Assembly (NCBI GenBank): GCA_012033595.1 | Contig: JAAUQL010000017.1 | Location: 1-64,000, forward strand | Origin: Cyclobacteriaceae bacterium | Lineage (GTDB): Bacteria > Bacteroidota > Bacteroidia > Cytophagales > Cyclobacteriaceae | Reading direction: 5' to 3' | DNA length: 64,000 nt | Shown: positions 55,828-64,000 of the stretch, piece after piece | Layout: each line of letters begins with the position of its first letter | Position numbering within the stretch: the stretch's first letter is position 1 | Position numbers and translations under genes: made by a program | The notes under the pieces: generated by a model | Database searches by the model: none | Told to the model about the DNA's origin: nothing | Seen by the model: only the letters and a program-made list of their open reading frames with translations

Positions 55828-57506
55828 TGTTTCAGCATTTCCTGGCACGTACCGAGCCGTATTTCCATATGACGTTGCTCACTTGCTTTGGCAATCACTT
55901 TAGAGAGGCCTTTGTGGTACATATTTATGGCCTCTTCATATTGCTTTCGATCCATATAATAATCGCCCAAGTGATAGTAGGTGAGGTAGCTCTCGGGATT
56001 ACTTGCCATAAAAATTGAAATGTCATCATCAGACAAATTCTGCATCCTGCCCACACTATCCGGATAGGTCATTTTACTCACCATCTGCTGAAAGGTGCGA
56101 TATTTTTGAAATTCTTCTGAATACAAAAAAGGATCGGCTGCTATAGTCATAGAATCGATATGAACCGCAAGGTTGGGCGCTACCGGCCATGAGGAGTGAA
56201 ATATTTGATCGAGATCGTAACAAACAAAGGCGCCGAGTTGGTAAGGCGATGCAGAAACCCATACCCTGCGCTGATGCGGTTGGAAGATGACCGAATGATG
56301 TGCGATCAGTTGATTGATGGTCTTTTCATTGGCCATTCCCACATTGAGGCCATCCAGACCAAGCTGATCGCGCAAAATAGTAGCTGCGATGTTGGGTGTG
56401 ATGGTCTCCTCCTGTGCGAGCAACTGTGCCACCCGCTGATGGCGATATTGCGAAACACCCTCGGCCATATACGCCACATTATTTTGCTCATCTTTCAGCT
56501 CGTCGCTTTGGTAATGGTTGGTGACGATCATCTGATCCTTTCCATTACGATACAGCACAGTTTTGCCTTGCGATTTTTCAATCAACCCAAAATCATTTTC
56601 TTTGGCAGAACCGATCAGGAAGCTTTCGGCCACGAACGAATCGTACGATGCGGCAATGTTGTAGGCTTCACGAATGGTGGAAGCATATTGCAAAATATGT
56701 CGCCCTATTATCGATACTGGGGTTTTGGCCTTGAACATTACGCCTGATTTGGCAGAATTCAGCGTGACGGTAAGCCCGTGCTCATTCATGCCCGAAACCA
56801 CGCCACTAAATGCCGCCCAGGTCACGGACATAAAGGCATGGCCACTGTCTGGTTTTATAAATGCCACAATTTTATCTTTTGAAAATTGCTCCCCAAAGTA
56901 GAAGTCGAAGTTGCGGGCAATGAGCATATCTGGAGTGGAATCGAGGTCCTGGTTTTTCAATGCAAAAGAGGTACAACCCACCATGTTGAGGTTTTGAAGG
57001 GCGTGGCCGATGTCATGGGCGGCGTGGTAGTTGAGTGACCGGTGGAATTTGGGTGCGATAAAATCATATTCGTCGGACATAAAAAAAGACGCTCCGTATA
57101 TTTCCTTTGCAAATTCATCTGGAATATCCACTTCCAGGTCGCGGTTGAACCACGCTACTAGGTATTTCAAAAAATTGAAATACATTCCTGAGGGCACACG
57201 TTTGCGGATTTCAGTCACAAAGGCGCGCTCTTTGTCTGCATTGAGTGCCTGGGTGAGGCTGCCAAATGCCAGGCCACGATCCAGCGCCCCGCCCTCAAGG
57301 TACAATTCCCATAAGCCATATTTATTTTTGCGTAGCCAGTTGTTGCCTACCCAGGACAAATCGTCAGACTGGTGCACATCACTGAAACCAGTAATTTTTG
57401 ACTTATCGATTTTTGGAGGGAACACCAGCACCTTGATGAAGGCATAAACAAAAAATGCCAGCAAAAGTGAAAGTATGGCGAGCAGTATTTTATATCGCTT
57501 TTTCAT
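55824..57506 (-). CDS. C45-family autoproteolytic acyltransferase-like protein
   Basis: A 560-residue envelope protein with an N-terminal hydrophobic anchor (about 6-28) and an Ntn-hydrolase fold of the C45/acyl-CoA:6-APA acyltransferase type. The presumed nucleophile is Cys178 in NMVGCTSFALKN, followed by the typical ARNFDFYFG and MNEHGLTVTLNSAKSG blocks; self-cleavage before this Cys would create the active enzyme. A short TPR-like helical pair (YYHLGDYYMDRKQYEEAINMYHKG) ends the chain. Known C45 enzymes swap or hydrolyse acyl amides; here an acyl ester transfer to the pigment is plausible. First gene of the satellite operon with AcpS and the ligase. Confidence 0.82.
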   Translation of the reverse strand: MKKRYKILLAILSLLLAFFVYAFIKVLVFPPKIDKSKITGFSDVHQSDDLSWVGNNWLRKNKYGLWELYLEGGALDRGLAFGSLTQALNADKERAFVTEIRKRVPSGMYFNFLKYLVAWFNRDLEVDIPDEFAKEIYGASFFMSDEYDFIAPKFHRSLNYHAAHDIGHALQNLNMVGCTSFALKNQDLDSTPDMLIARNFDFYFGEQFSKDKIVAFIKPDSGHAFMSVTWAAFSGVVSGMNEHGLTVTLNSAKSGVMFKAKTPVSIIGRHILQYASTIREAYNIAASYDSFVAESFLIGSAKENDFGLIEKSQGKTVLYRNGKDQMIVTNHYQSDELKDEQNNVAYMAEGVSQYRHQRVAQLLAQEETITPNIAATILRDQLGLDGLNVGMANEKTINQLIAHHSVIFQPHQRRVWVSASPYQLGAFVCYDLDQIFHSSWPVAPNLAVHIDSMTIAADPFLYSEEFQKYRTFQQMVSKMTYPDSVGRMQNLSDDDISIFMASNPESYLTYYHLGDYYMDRKQYEEAINMYHKGLSKVIAKASEQRHMEIRLGTCQEMLKQ

Positions 57507-57543
57507 TTTAAAAAAAATCAGGCAATCCGAAATGTATGCCCTG

Positions 57544-57551
57544 CAAACTTA
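57544..57551 (-). promoter_or_regulatory. -7 promoter box for C45-acpS-ligase operon
   Basis: Minus-strand TAAGTTTG matches TAnnTTTG exactly, 38 bases before the C45-like start. No -33 partner at normal spacing. Confidence 0.45.
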
Positions 57552-57751
57552 TAAAATCCTGATGTTATTAAATGTATAGCGCGCCAAAAGGTAGATAAAT
57601 TTATTCAAGTTAAATTGATATCACATTATTTGGCTATGCATATTTAAGCGAATCTCGATCAAAACGCACCCCACGCAGGTTTTTTCCATACCACATGTTG
57701 CAGTAGGCTACAACCACTTGCATTTCAGTGTATCCTTGCCAGATTGCCGTG

Positions 57752-58231
57752 CTAGGCAAGGATGCTTTTGCTGCCATCGATAAAAATATGCAATAGCTTT
57801 TTTTCTCTGAAATCAAAAATATGCTGGACTTTGCGATGGATAAATAAGTTTCCGAGGAGTTCACCCAGCCAGCCAAAGGGCAGTGCATAGTGCAAAATGT
57901 CCGTCATAATGACCCCATCAGCGGTTTCTTCGAAGTGATGTTGATGATGCCAGAATTTGTAAGGCCCGAAACGCTGCTCGTCTATAAAATACTTTCCTTC
58001 TACGCACTGGCTGATTTCTGTGACCCAATTGAGGATAATACCCCACATCGGACTGACCCGATAAGTGATGATTTGCCCGGCATATGCCCTCGACTCGGCT
58101 CCGGATACAATCTTGAAATTCATATCTTCGGGGGTGATGGCATTTAGGTTTTTTGGCGACGAGAAAAATTCCCAGGCAGTTGGTAAATCAACGGGTAGTT
58201 TTTGTTTGATTTCAAAATAATGGATTTTCAT
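57752..58231 (-). CDS. SRPBCC/START-like ligand-binding protein
   Basis: A 159-residue protein with the helix-grip fold of the SRPBCC superfamily: KLPVDLPTAWEFFSSPKNLNAITPEDMNF at the N-terminus, GQIITYRVSPMWGIILNWVTEI, RFGPYKFWHHQHHFEE, and VIMTDILHYALPFGWLG before a C-terminal helix. The central pocket normally binds a hydrophobic ligand; a few relatives act as polyketide cyclases, but this type is widespread and usually unassigned. Start at MKIHYFEIKQ; the track start is an unsupported extension. Downstream of SRAP, possibly same transcript. Confidence 0.82.
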   Translation of the reverse strand: MKIHYFEIKQKLPVDLPTAWEFFSSPKNLNAITPEDMNFKIVSGAESRAYAGQIITYRVSPMWGIILNWVTEISQCVEGKYFIDEQRFGPYKFWHHQHHFEETADGVIMTDILHYALPFGWLGELLGNLFIHRKVQHIFDFREKKLLHIFIDGSKSILA

Positions 58232-58374
58232 TTTGAGGTATTTGTCACAATCAACCTGATATGAATACAAAAGGTTTTTGCTTCCAATAAAATAGCTCTG
58301 GGTCAGTATATGATTTTTTTTAGCAGGCGGCAAGCGATCTGTCACAAACCCTTAGCCTCTTCTGGGTGCTCCAT

Positions 58375-59133
58375 TCAATCTACCAAAGGGATAATTTCTT
58401 TGGTAGAGCCCATTCCTTCCAGCTTCAGGTACACACGCGGCACATAGGTGTATTCACGATACAGGCGCTGACCGACCGGCATTAGTATTTCTTTGGTATT
58501 CAGTTGAAAATCATTGACCGCCTCCGACACTGGATACAGGTTGATGGAGTCCGATTCGATGGGTCGCAGCATAGCCATCACTTCATTGAGGTGCAGACTG
58601 TCGCGTAAAAATTTGCGTCGCCTGCCCGGCGGTATAATCACCGGCATTTGACGGGTGAATCTGGCCAGGCGCTTGTTGGCATGTGTGGTCACTATCGAGA
58701 AAGATGCCTTTGATTGAAGACCATCCGGGCTATTCCAGGTATCCCATATTCCTGCAAAAGACATCAAGCGCTGACTGGCATCATATACCACATGCGGCAC
58801 TTTTTGGCCCTTGTCTGACCTGATCCATACAAAAAAACAGTTGGCCAACACCAAGCACCTCCTTCGTCTGATGGGGACGCGGTACGCCGGGTTTTTGACA
58901 ATGTTGCTGGCAGGAGAGTTGATATTATGAAACTTGAGGTCGGGCGATTTTGCCCAAAACGGAATGAGCCCCCACTGATGGTTGATGATTTTGTTTTCAG
59001 ACCCGGAGACAATAACCGGCAGTTCTATGCCAAAATGGGCATTGTACACCTTGTGAAATTCATATTGAAACTCTGCCTGAAATTCCTGCTCAATGGCAGC
59101 TACTCCTGATGCTATGCTAAACCGGGTACACAT
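58375..59133 (-). CDS. SRAP (HMCES/YedK) family protein lacking two catalytic residues
   Basis: A 252-residue SOS-response-associated peptidase homologue. SRAP proteins crosslink through Cys2 to abasic DNA sites. Cys2 is present (MCTRF), as is the Asn of NINSPASN and the RRRCLVLANCFFVW strand. Yet the catalytic Glu (F-x-E-W in YedK) is a Val (FFVW), and the His before the MPV segment is a Thr (ARFTRQMPVII). The protein is longer than YedK by about 30 residues, with an extra C-terminal tail (GQRLYREYTYVPRVYLKL). It may bind or crosslink DNA without normal release or peptidase activity. A -7 box lies 18 bases upstream. Confidence 0.82.
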   Translation of the reverse strand: MCTRFSIASGVAAIEQEFQAEFQYEFHKVYNAHFGIELPVIVSGSENKIINHQWGLIPFWAKSPDLKFHNINSPASNIVKNPAYRVPIRRRRCLVLANCFFVWIRSDKGQKVPHVVYDASQRLMSFAGIWDTWNSPDGLQSKASFSIVTTHANKRLARFTRQMPVIIPPGRRRKFLRDSLHLNEVMAMLRPIESDSINLYPVSEAVNDFQLNTKEILMPVGQRLYREYTYVPRVYLKLEGMGSTKEIIPLVD

Positions 59134-59480
59134 CCTCCGCTATTTATGGACAAAGATATGGACGTTAGGCCAATTTTTTTAGTTTTAAAAATAATTTATT
59201 TAGCATTTACGCAGCAAGAAGCTGAACATTACTAATTTTTTTAGTTTTCAATAATGTTTTTGCTCCACGATGTCTGAAATTTTTGGCACCATCAGCCCTG
59301 CACGAGGTTCTCTTTCATTTAAGGAAAAGAAAGTAAGAACCGTGGACTATCAGCGCAATTGAGGTTTGCGAGCAGTCCTTTGATTCAACGCTATAATAAT
59401 TGCCTTTGTTTCTGCCGTTATCCGCACTCAACACCCCGGTGAATTACCCGGATATATAATAACTGGTGTTTCAGCAGTCC
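59134..59480. other. intergenic region with a 15-base direct repeat
   Basis: No gene supported. AATTTTTTTAGTTTT occurs twice, at 59172-59186 and 59234-59248, 62 bases apart. The AT content makes chance likely, but the exact identity is worth noting as a possible operator or slippage product. Confidence 0.35.
59151..59158 (-). promoter_or_regulatory. -7 promoter box for SRAP gene
   Basis: Minus-strand TATCTTTG, an exact TAnnTTTG, 18 bases before the SRAP start codon, implying a very short leader. Confidence 0.45.
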
Positions 59481-61412
59481 CTATTTACGGGTTTTTCCCG
59501 GCCAGTCGTCCGTTCTGAAAGGAGATGCCGGCAAGCCATTTTTGTTGTAGAGGTTAGCTTTGGGGTTGATGGCCCAGGCATATCGAACCGCAACTGGCTC
59601 CGTCACCTTATCGCTGGTCACAAACACCTTACCTCCAACTATCTGAGCTTCAGCCCAATAAAACTTCTTGTCTTTTCCAGCGATTTGAAACCCTTCGAGC
59701 TGGTCTCCTTTCACCTGCAACCCTTTGCCCACATGATCAAAGGTGATTTCCACGTCGCGGCCATTCACTACCATAGATCGGTATAGCGGCCCTGACCATT
59801 CCAAATCCTGGTCATATGCTATGCTTTTGGCTGCCAAAGCCAGTCTGTGCCCTACTTCCTGTTTGTTGCGAGGGTGAATATCGAACATCTCACCAATGTC
59901 TATGGTCACCGCCATGCCGGTATTGGGCAGTCGCAATGCCATGAGTTGTGCCTCGCGCAATTCTGCCCAATCGTCTTCCTGAGGCTGCTCCGGAATATCC
60001 ATATAGTTGGCAAGCTGTACGTACAAAAAGGGAAAATAATCCAAGCCCCAGCGTACGCGCCAGTCTTGGATCATGGCCGGAAACAAGGTTTGATATTGGT
60101 ACGCCCGGCCGGCGTTGCTCTCACCCTGATACCAGATCACACCTTTGATGCCATAGGGAATAATGGGGTTGACCATGCCATTGAACAAACTCGAAGGGTA
60201 ATTTTGGTAGCTGTTCACCTGAGGAAAGTCGGGCTCCAGCCCTGTTAGGTATTTCCAAGGTCCGGCCAGATTTTCCAGTACAGCCCCATTGGGTGCATAC
60301 AATTTCATGCGATCTTCGGGTCCCGCAAAGTTGGCAGTGCCCCACCTATGTAGTAGGCGAACTGCGATAACATTTTTGCCTGATTTCACCAGCTTGGCTG
60401 GCACTGTAAACTCAGCGAAACGCGGCGAGCCGGTGGTGCCAAGTTCCTGCTCATTGAAATATACCGTTGCTTGATTGTCGATACGCCCCAAATCAAATTT
60501 GATCTCCTGACCTTTGAATTCCGACGGAATCTCAATCACCTTTCTCATCCAGACTATGCCCTTCAGGTCTTCTTTCCATTTGGGAGCGATCACCACAGGC
60601 CAGTCATTGGAATTGTAGTTGATTTTGGTCACACCAAGCTCCAGTCCTTTATTGGAAGTACTTATCAATTTGTTTTTTTCAGATTCACGCTGTCGGTTTG
60701 CCTCCATGTCCGCTTCCCAGTTGGGCTCTTGCTGCAGATCAGCCATTTGTTGCTCAAAATCCGGCAATGTTTTGAGCATTTCGGTGCTGGTCCAAGCCTC
60801 GGCTGCCGTGCCACCCCAGTTGCAGTTGATCAAACCAATGGGAACATTGATATCCTGGTGCAATTCTTTGCCAAAAAAATACGCTACGGCAGAAAATTCT
60901 TTGGCTATCTCGGGCGTGCAAATGTCCCATTGACCATCATTAAGATCATTTTTCGGTGCACTGGCTACCGTCCTCGGCACATAAAACATTCTTATATCTG
61001 GATAATTTGCCGCTTCGATTTCTTCCGCACCATTTTGGGCATTTTCCAGCTTCCATGCCATATTCGATTGACCAGAAGCCACCCATACATCGCCAAACAT
61101 CACGTCAGTCAAGGTCAGCGCATCATTGCCTCTGATGGTGACCACATAAGGCCCGCCAGCCTCAAAAGGAGGCAAATATACCTTCCAGCGGCCATCTTTT
61201 CCCGTAAGGGTAGTTACCGCCATTCCCTGGATTTCGACAATGATTTTTTCGCCGGGAGTTGCCGTGCCCCAAACTGGCGCGCTCACATTGCGCTGAAGTA
61301 CCATGTGATCAGAAAAAATCTGTGCCACTTTTACATTGGCCAGAGATAAAAAACTGCCAAAACAAAGGGCTAAAAACAAAAACCAGGAGGTAAGGATGTG
61401 TTGTCTTTTCAT
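59481..61412 (-). CDS. sialate O-acetylesterase (SASA) family protein
   Basis: A 643-residue secreted esterase that removes O-acetyl groups from sialic acid or other acetylated sugars. Signal peptide (about 1-26). The SGNH-like SASA domain has the nucleophile Ser in VASGQSNMAWKLE, NCNWGGTAAEAW, the WYQGESNAGRAYQY block, and the Asp-His pair in GEMFDIHPRNKQEVGHRLA. A galactose-binding jelly-roll insertion (about 290-390) lies in the middle (KGQEIKFDLGRIDNQATVYFN). No other sugar-processing enzyme is adjacent. Standard length for the family. Confidence 0.9.
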   Translation of the reverse strand: MKRQHILTSWFLFLALCFGSFLSLANVKVAQIFSDHMVLQRNVSAPVWGTATPGEKIIVEIQGMAVTTLTGKDGRWKVYLPPFEAGGPYVVTIRGNDALTLTDVMFGDVWVASGQSNMAWKLENAQNGAEEIEAANYPDIRMFYVPRTVASAPKNDLNDGQWDICTPEIAKEFSAVAYFFGKELHQDINVPIGLINCNWGGTAAEAWTSTEMLKTLPDFEQQMADLQQEPNWEADMEANRQRESEKNKLISTSNKGLELGVTKINYNSNDWPVVIAPKWKEDLKGIVWMRKVIEIPSEFKGQEIKFDLGRIDNQATVYFNEQELGTTGSPRFAEFTVPAKLVKSGKNVIAVRLLHRWGTANFAGPEDRMKLYAPNGAVLENLAGPWKYLTGLEPDFPQVNSYQNYPSSLFNGMVNPIIPYGIKGVIWYQGESNAGRAYQYQTLFPAMIQDWRVRWGLDYFPFLYVQLANYMDIPEQPQEDDWAELREAQLMALRLPNTGMAVTIDIGEMFDIHPRNKQEVGHRLALAAKSIAYDQDLEWSGPLYRSMVVNGRDVEITFDHVGKGLQVKGDQLEGFQIAGKDKKFYWAEAQIVGGKVFVTSDKVTEPVAVRYAWAINPKANLYNKNGLPASPFRTDDWPGKTRK

Positions 61413-61536
61413 AATAATTGTCTATTAAAATCCACTCTTTGGGTTGAGTACAAACAAATAAGGCTTAGCTCACGCCTTTCGGGCTATATTCACTTCATCA
61501 ATTTTACGCAGGCTTTTTATCCTGACTGCAATTTGA

Positions 61537-64000
61537 TCAATAATAGACCACATCGCAATCGGGATTGCTCTGCTTAAAGTCCTCTATCTTTTTCGGCGAT
61601 ATTTTATTATTGTAGCATTTGAGCACCTTCAGGTTTTTTAATCCGGTGAGGTCGTTGACCTGGCGTACCCGGGTTTTGCAAATTCCAATACTTCCAGATT
61701 GGTCAGACCCTCTATCGGCGAAATATCCCTGACGTTGGTGCCCGAGAATTTCAGTTCCCTGAGTCGGGCGAGCGACTGCAAAGGGTCGAGGTCGTCGATC
61801 TGCGTATTGTCCAGGTCGAGTATTTCGAGCGTGACAAGGCCTGCCAGAGGCTCCACGTCTGAGATAGGATTGCCCGCAGCAAGTAGCACTTTCAGGTTTT
61901 TGAGATTGGCCAGAGGCGCCAATGAAGATATTCTGGTGTCCGTAAAGGCCAGCGACTCCAACCTGACCATTTCGCTTATCGGATTAAGGTTTTTGATGGA
62001 GGTACCGCTCACTTTCAATTGCTTTACACCGGCCACCATGTGTAATTGCTCACGGCTGGGGCGGGCATCCAAGCCATGTTGTTGCTTAAAGACATCTTGC
62101 CAGGCATCGTCCATATTGCCCCACCAACTGCGCAAGCGCTCAGATTTATAAACCACCACAGCATGGTCTATATCAAACTTGAGGTTATAGACATCGTCGT
62201 CAGTCACATAGGTAGAATCGAAATAGGCAACCTTAAAATGCTCCATCAAGTCCAGTGCCACCAGGAATTTCACCTTGCTGAAGTCAAAAATCAAAGTATC
62301 CAGATTTTTGAGTGCCACCAGTGGTGAAATATCGCTCACACCGGTATGGGAAAAATCGATGGTTCTGAGGCTGATCAAGCCACGGGCAGCCGCCAGATCT
62401 ATCACTTTGGTATGGCTTCCTTTCAATCGCTCCAACTTACTCAAATGGGCTATCGGCGTGATATCGGAAATGGCCGTGCCCGAAAAATCCACTGTTTTAA
62501 GCAGAGGCATATATTGCAAAGGCGAGAGCTCATCTATGTAGGATTGCTTGCTAATGTCCACTTCTTCTATATGCAAAATGCGATGCAAGGCAATTGACTC
62601 TAATGAGTCGGGAAGCGAAACCTTGGGCTGCAACACAGCCTTCCAGTCGCTGCTTAGCCCATTCCAAAAACCGGCCAGTGCCTCGGTCATAAAAATCACA
62701 TTGACTTCTGGTCTTGCAGAAGCAAAGGCTACGAATCCTTCCATGGAAAGTGCCGATCCGTCTGCAAATACCGATACCAGGTGATTCAAGCCGACCAATG
62801 GGGACAGATCATCGACCTCCGTTCGCTCAATGTTTAGGGTTTCCAGCTTTGCAAGTCCTTCCAGGGCGTTGATATTTTTTGTTTTAGTCTGGCTTAGGTT
62901 CAGATTCTTAAGATTAACTAACGGCGCCAGGGCTGCCACATCTTCTATAGAAGTATTGGAAATGTTCAATTCTTCCAGCGTTTTCATGCCCGATAGCAGG
63001 CCGATTTGTGCCAGGTTGGTACTGGAGCAGTCGAGGTCTTTGAGATGAAGCAGCACTTCGAGTGCCGGTAGACTGTCGATGACGGTATGTGCCAGATGTA
63101 GGACTTCGAGCTTATCAAAATTATTCACTACAGATATATCCGTGACCGGGGTATTGTCGATAAATAACTTTTTCAATGACTTGCAGTATCGCAAAGGCTG
63201 CAGATCTTCCACCATGGTATTGGAGCAATCGAGGTATTGAAGTGTAGTGAGGTTTCTGATGGGAAAAAGATCAGTAATATCGGATGAAGAAATATCGAGC
63301 TTGCGTAGATTCTTGAGTTGATCCAGAGGCTGAAGATCGGTAATGAGGGTACTGCCTGCCAGATTGATCTCCTGCCTAGACGCGGCTTTTTTTACATGGT
63401 CAATTATGTTGATGCTGTCTTCTCTCACCAGGCCGTCGGCCACGTAGGTGGAGTCTGAAAATTCATCGATTTCACTAAGACCTAACCCCGGTTTTACCTC
63501 TATACCGAGGCCAAGCAGGGCTTTCCATTCGTCACTGAGCGAAGCCCACCAAAAGGTGAGTTCCTGATTTCTGCTTAGTCGGGTAGTGTAGATACTGGCT
63601 ATGCGCAGGTCTTTGTTGTCCTCATCTACATTTACCTCTATGTATCGCTCCATATTGGTATTGATGCTGTCCTCGTCTATGGTAATGCCTTTGAGGCTGC
63701 ACATCAGCTTGATGGTGAAATATAATTTGCCAGCAGGGTTGACGTCGTGCGATATGTCTGTAATGTTGAAGTCGAACTGCACTTTCTTAAAGAAAAAATC
63801 GACGTCTTTGAGATAGGCCTGCACGTCTTTGTTGGTAACTACATCCCGGTTTTTTACCAGGTCATCTTCTACCTGCACTTTGGCATCTCTAAATAATTTG
63901 AGGTAGCTCTCATTAATGACTACATCCTTTTCTTTGGCCGATACCGACGGATCTCCGAGGATGTTTAACGTAAACCTGAGGTAACTGACCATCTGCTCTA
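61537..64000 (-). CDS. leucine-rich repeat protein, partial at window end, 3' frameshift
   Basis: A long SDS22/internalin-like repeat protein; the 5' end lies beyond position 64000, since the reading frame stays open to the edge (63992 ATG need not be the start). An N-terminal domain (to about residue 190) of unknown fold precedes over fifteen repeats of about 22 residues of the kind LKNLRKLDISSSDITDLFPI. The track stops at EFAKPGYAR, but restoring one A near 61676 gives EFAKTRVRQVNDLTGLKNLKVLKCYNNKI and a stop at 61537, which completes another repeat and a cap. It probably mediates protein-protein contacts, perhaps at the cell surface. Confidence 0.82.

Noticed and set aside
57752-58231. SRPBCC protein as polyketide cyclase of the pigment cluster
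   Set aside because: It lies beyond the C45 promoter in a different unit, and its closest look is the generic ligand-binding type.
60471-61349. 292-codon plus-strand ORF
   Set aside because: Antisense shadow of the sialate O-acetylesterase; composition unlike a real protein.
1-64000. tRNA, rRNA, CRISPR array or mobile element
   Set aside because: No cloverleaf-like segment, repeat-spacer array, transposase or integrase ORF was seen in reading the window.

Overview
The window looks like chromosomal DNA of a Bacteroidetes bacterium, most likely order Cytophagales. The signs are SusC/SusD surface uptake genes, a type IX secretion sorting domain, TAnnTTTG-type -7 promoter boxes, absence of obvious Shine-Dalgarno sites and a flexirubin-type pigment cluster. 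No tRNA, rRNA, CRISPR array, integrase or insertion sequence was seen.

1-18.9 kb is mixed housekeeping and envelope DNA: a small secreted protein, a long FG-GAP/ASPIC-UnbV lipoprotein, an OmpH/Skp chaperone, a rhomboid protease, an unusual pyruvate-kinase-like protein, a DEAD-box RNA helicase, a DUF1456 protein, a histone-deacetylase-fold hydrolase, transketolase, a PD40/OmpA protein and a PAS histidine kinase. 19.4-28.6 kb is a tight five-gene operon (SusC, SusD, two lipoproteins, subtilisin-like protease with C-terminal sorting domain), which I read as a peptide-uptake locus.

28.7-57.5 kb is the centrepiece: an aryl polyene/dialkylresorcinol (flexirubin-type) gene cluster. A leftward operon starts at an aromatic amino acid ammonia-lyase and carries a ketoreductase, ketosynthases, ACPs, two hotdog dehydratases, a thioesterase, an acyltransferase, a polysaccharide-deacetylase-like protein, LolA, a lipoprotein and a GT2-DUF2062 protein. 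A divergent rightward operon carries an FAD oxidoreductase, DarA, DarB, a conserved unknown, a BtrH-like acyltransferase, an ABC exporter and a second ACP-KS-CLF cassette. A leftward satellite operon carries a C45 acyltransferase-like protein, holo-ACP synthase and a PaaK-type ligase. Proposed flow: tyrosine to p-coumarate (lyase), activation and ACP loading (ligase, AcpS), polyene elongation (KS/CLF, KR, DH), resorcinol synthesis (DarB then DarA), ester joining by one of several candidate acyltransferases, and export.

57.7-64 kb holds a SRPBCC protein, a SRAP/HMCES homologue lacking two catalytic residues, a sialate O-acetylesterase and a leucine-rich repeat protein cut by the window end.

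At least fourteen sites in thirteen genes carry small frameshifts. Nearly all look like one lost base, many in homopolymers, and restoring the base rebuilds full family-length proteins. I therefore treat them as probable sequencing or assembly errors and annotate merged genes.
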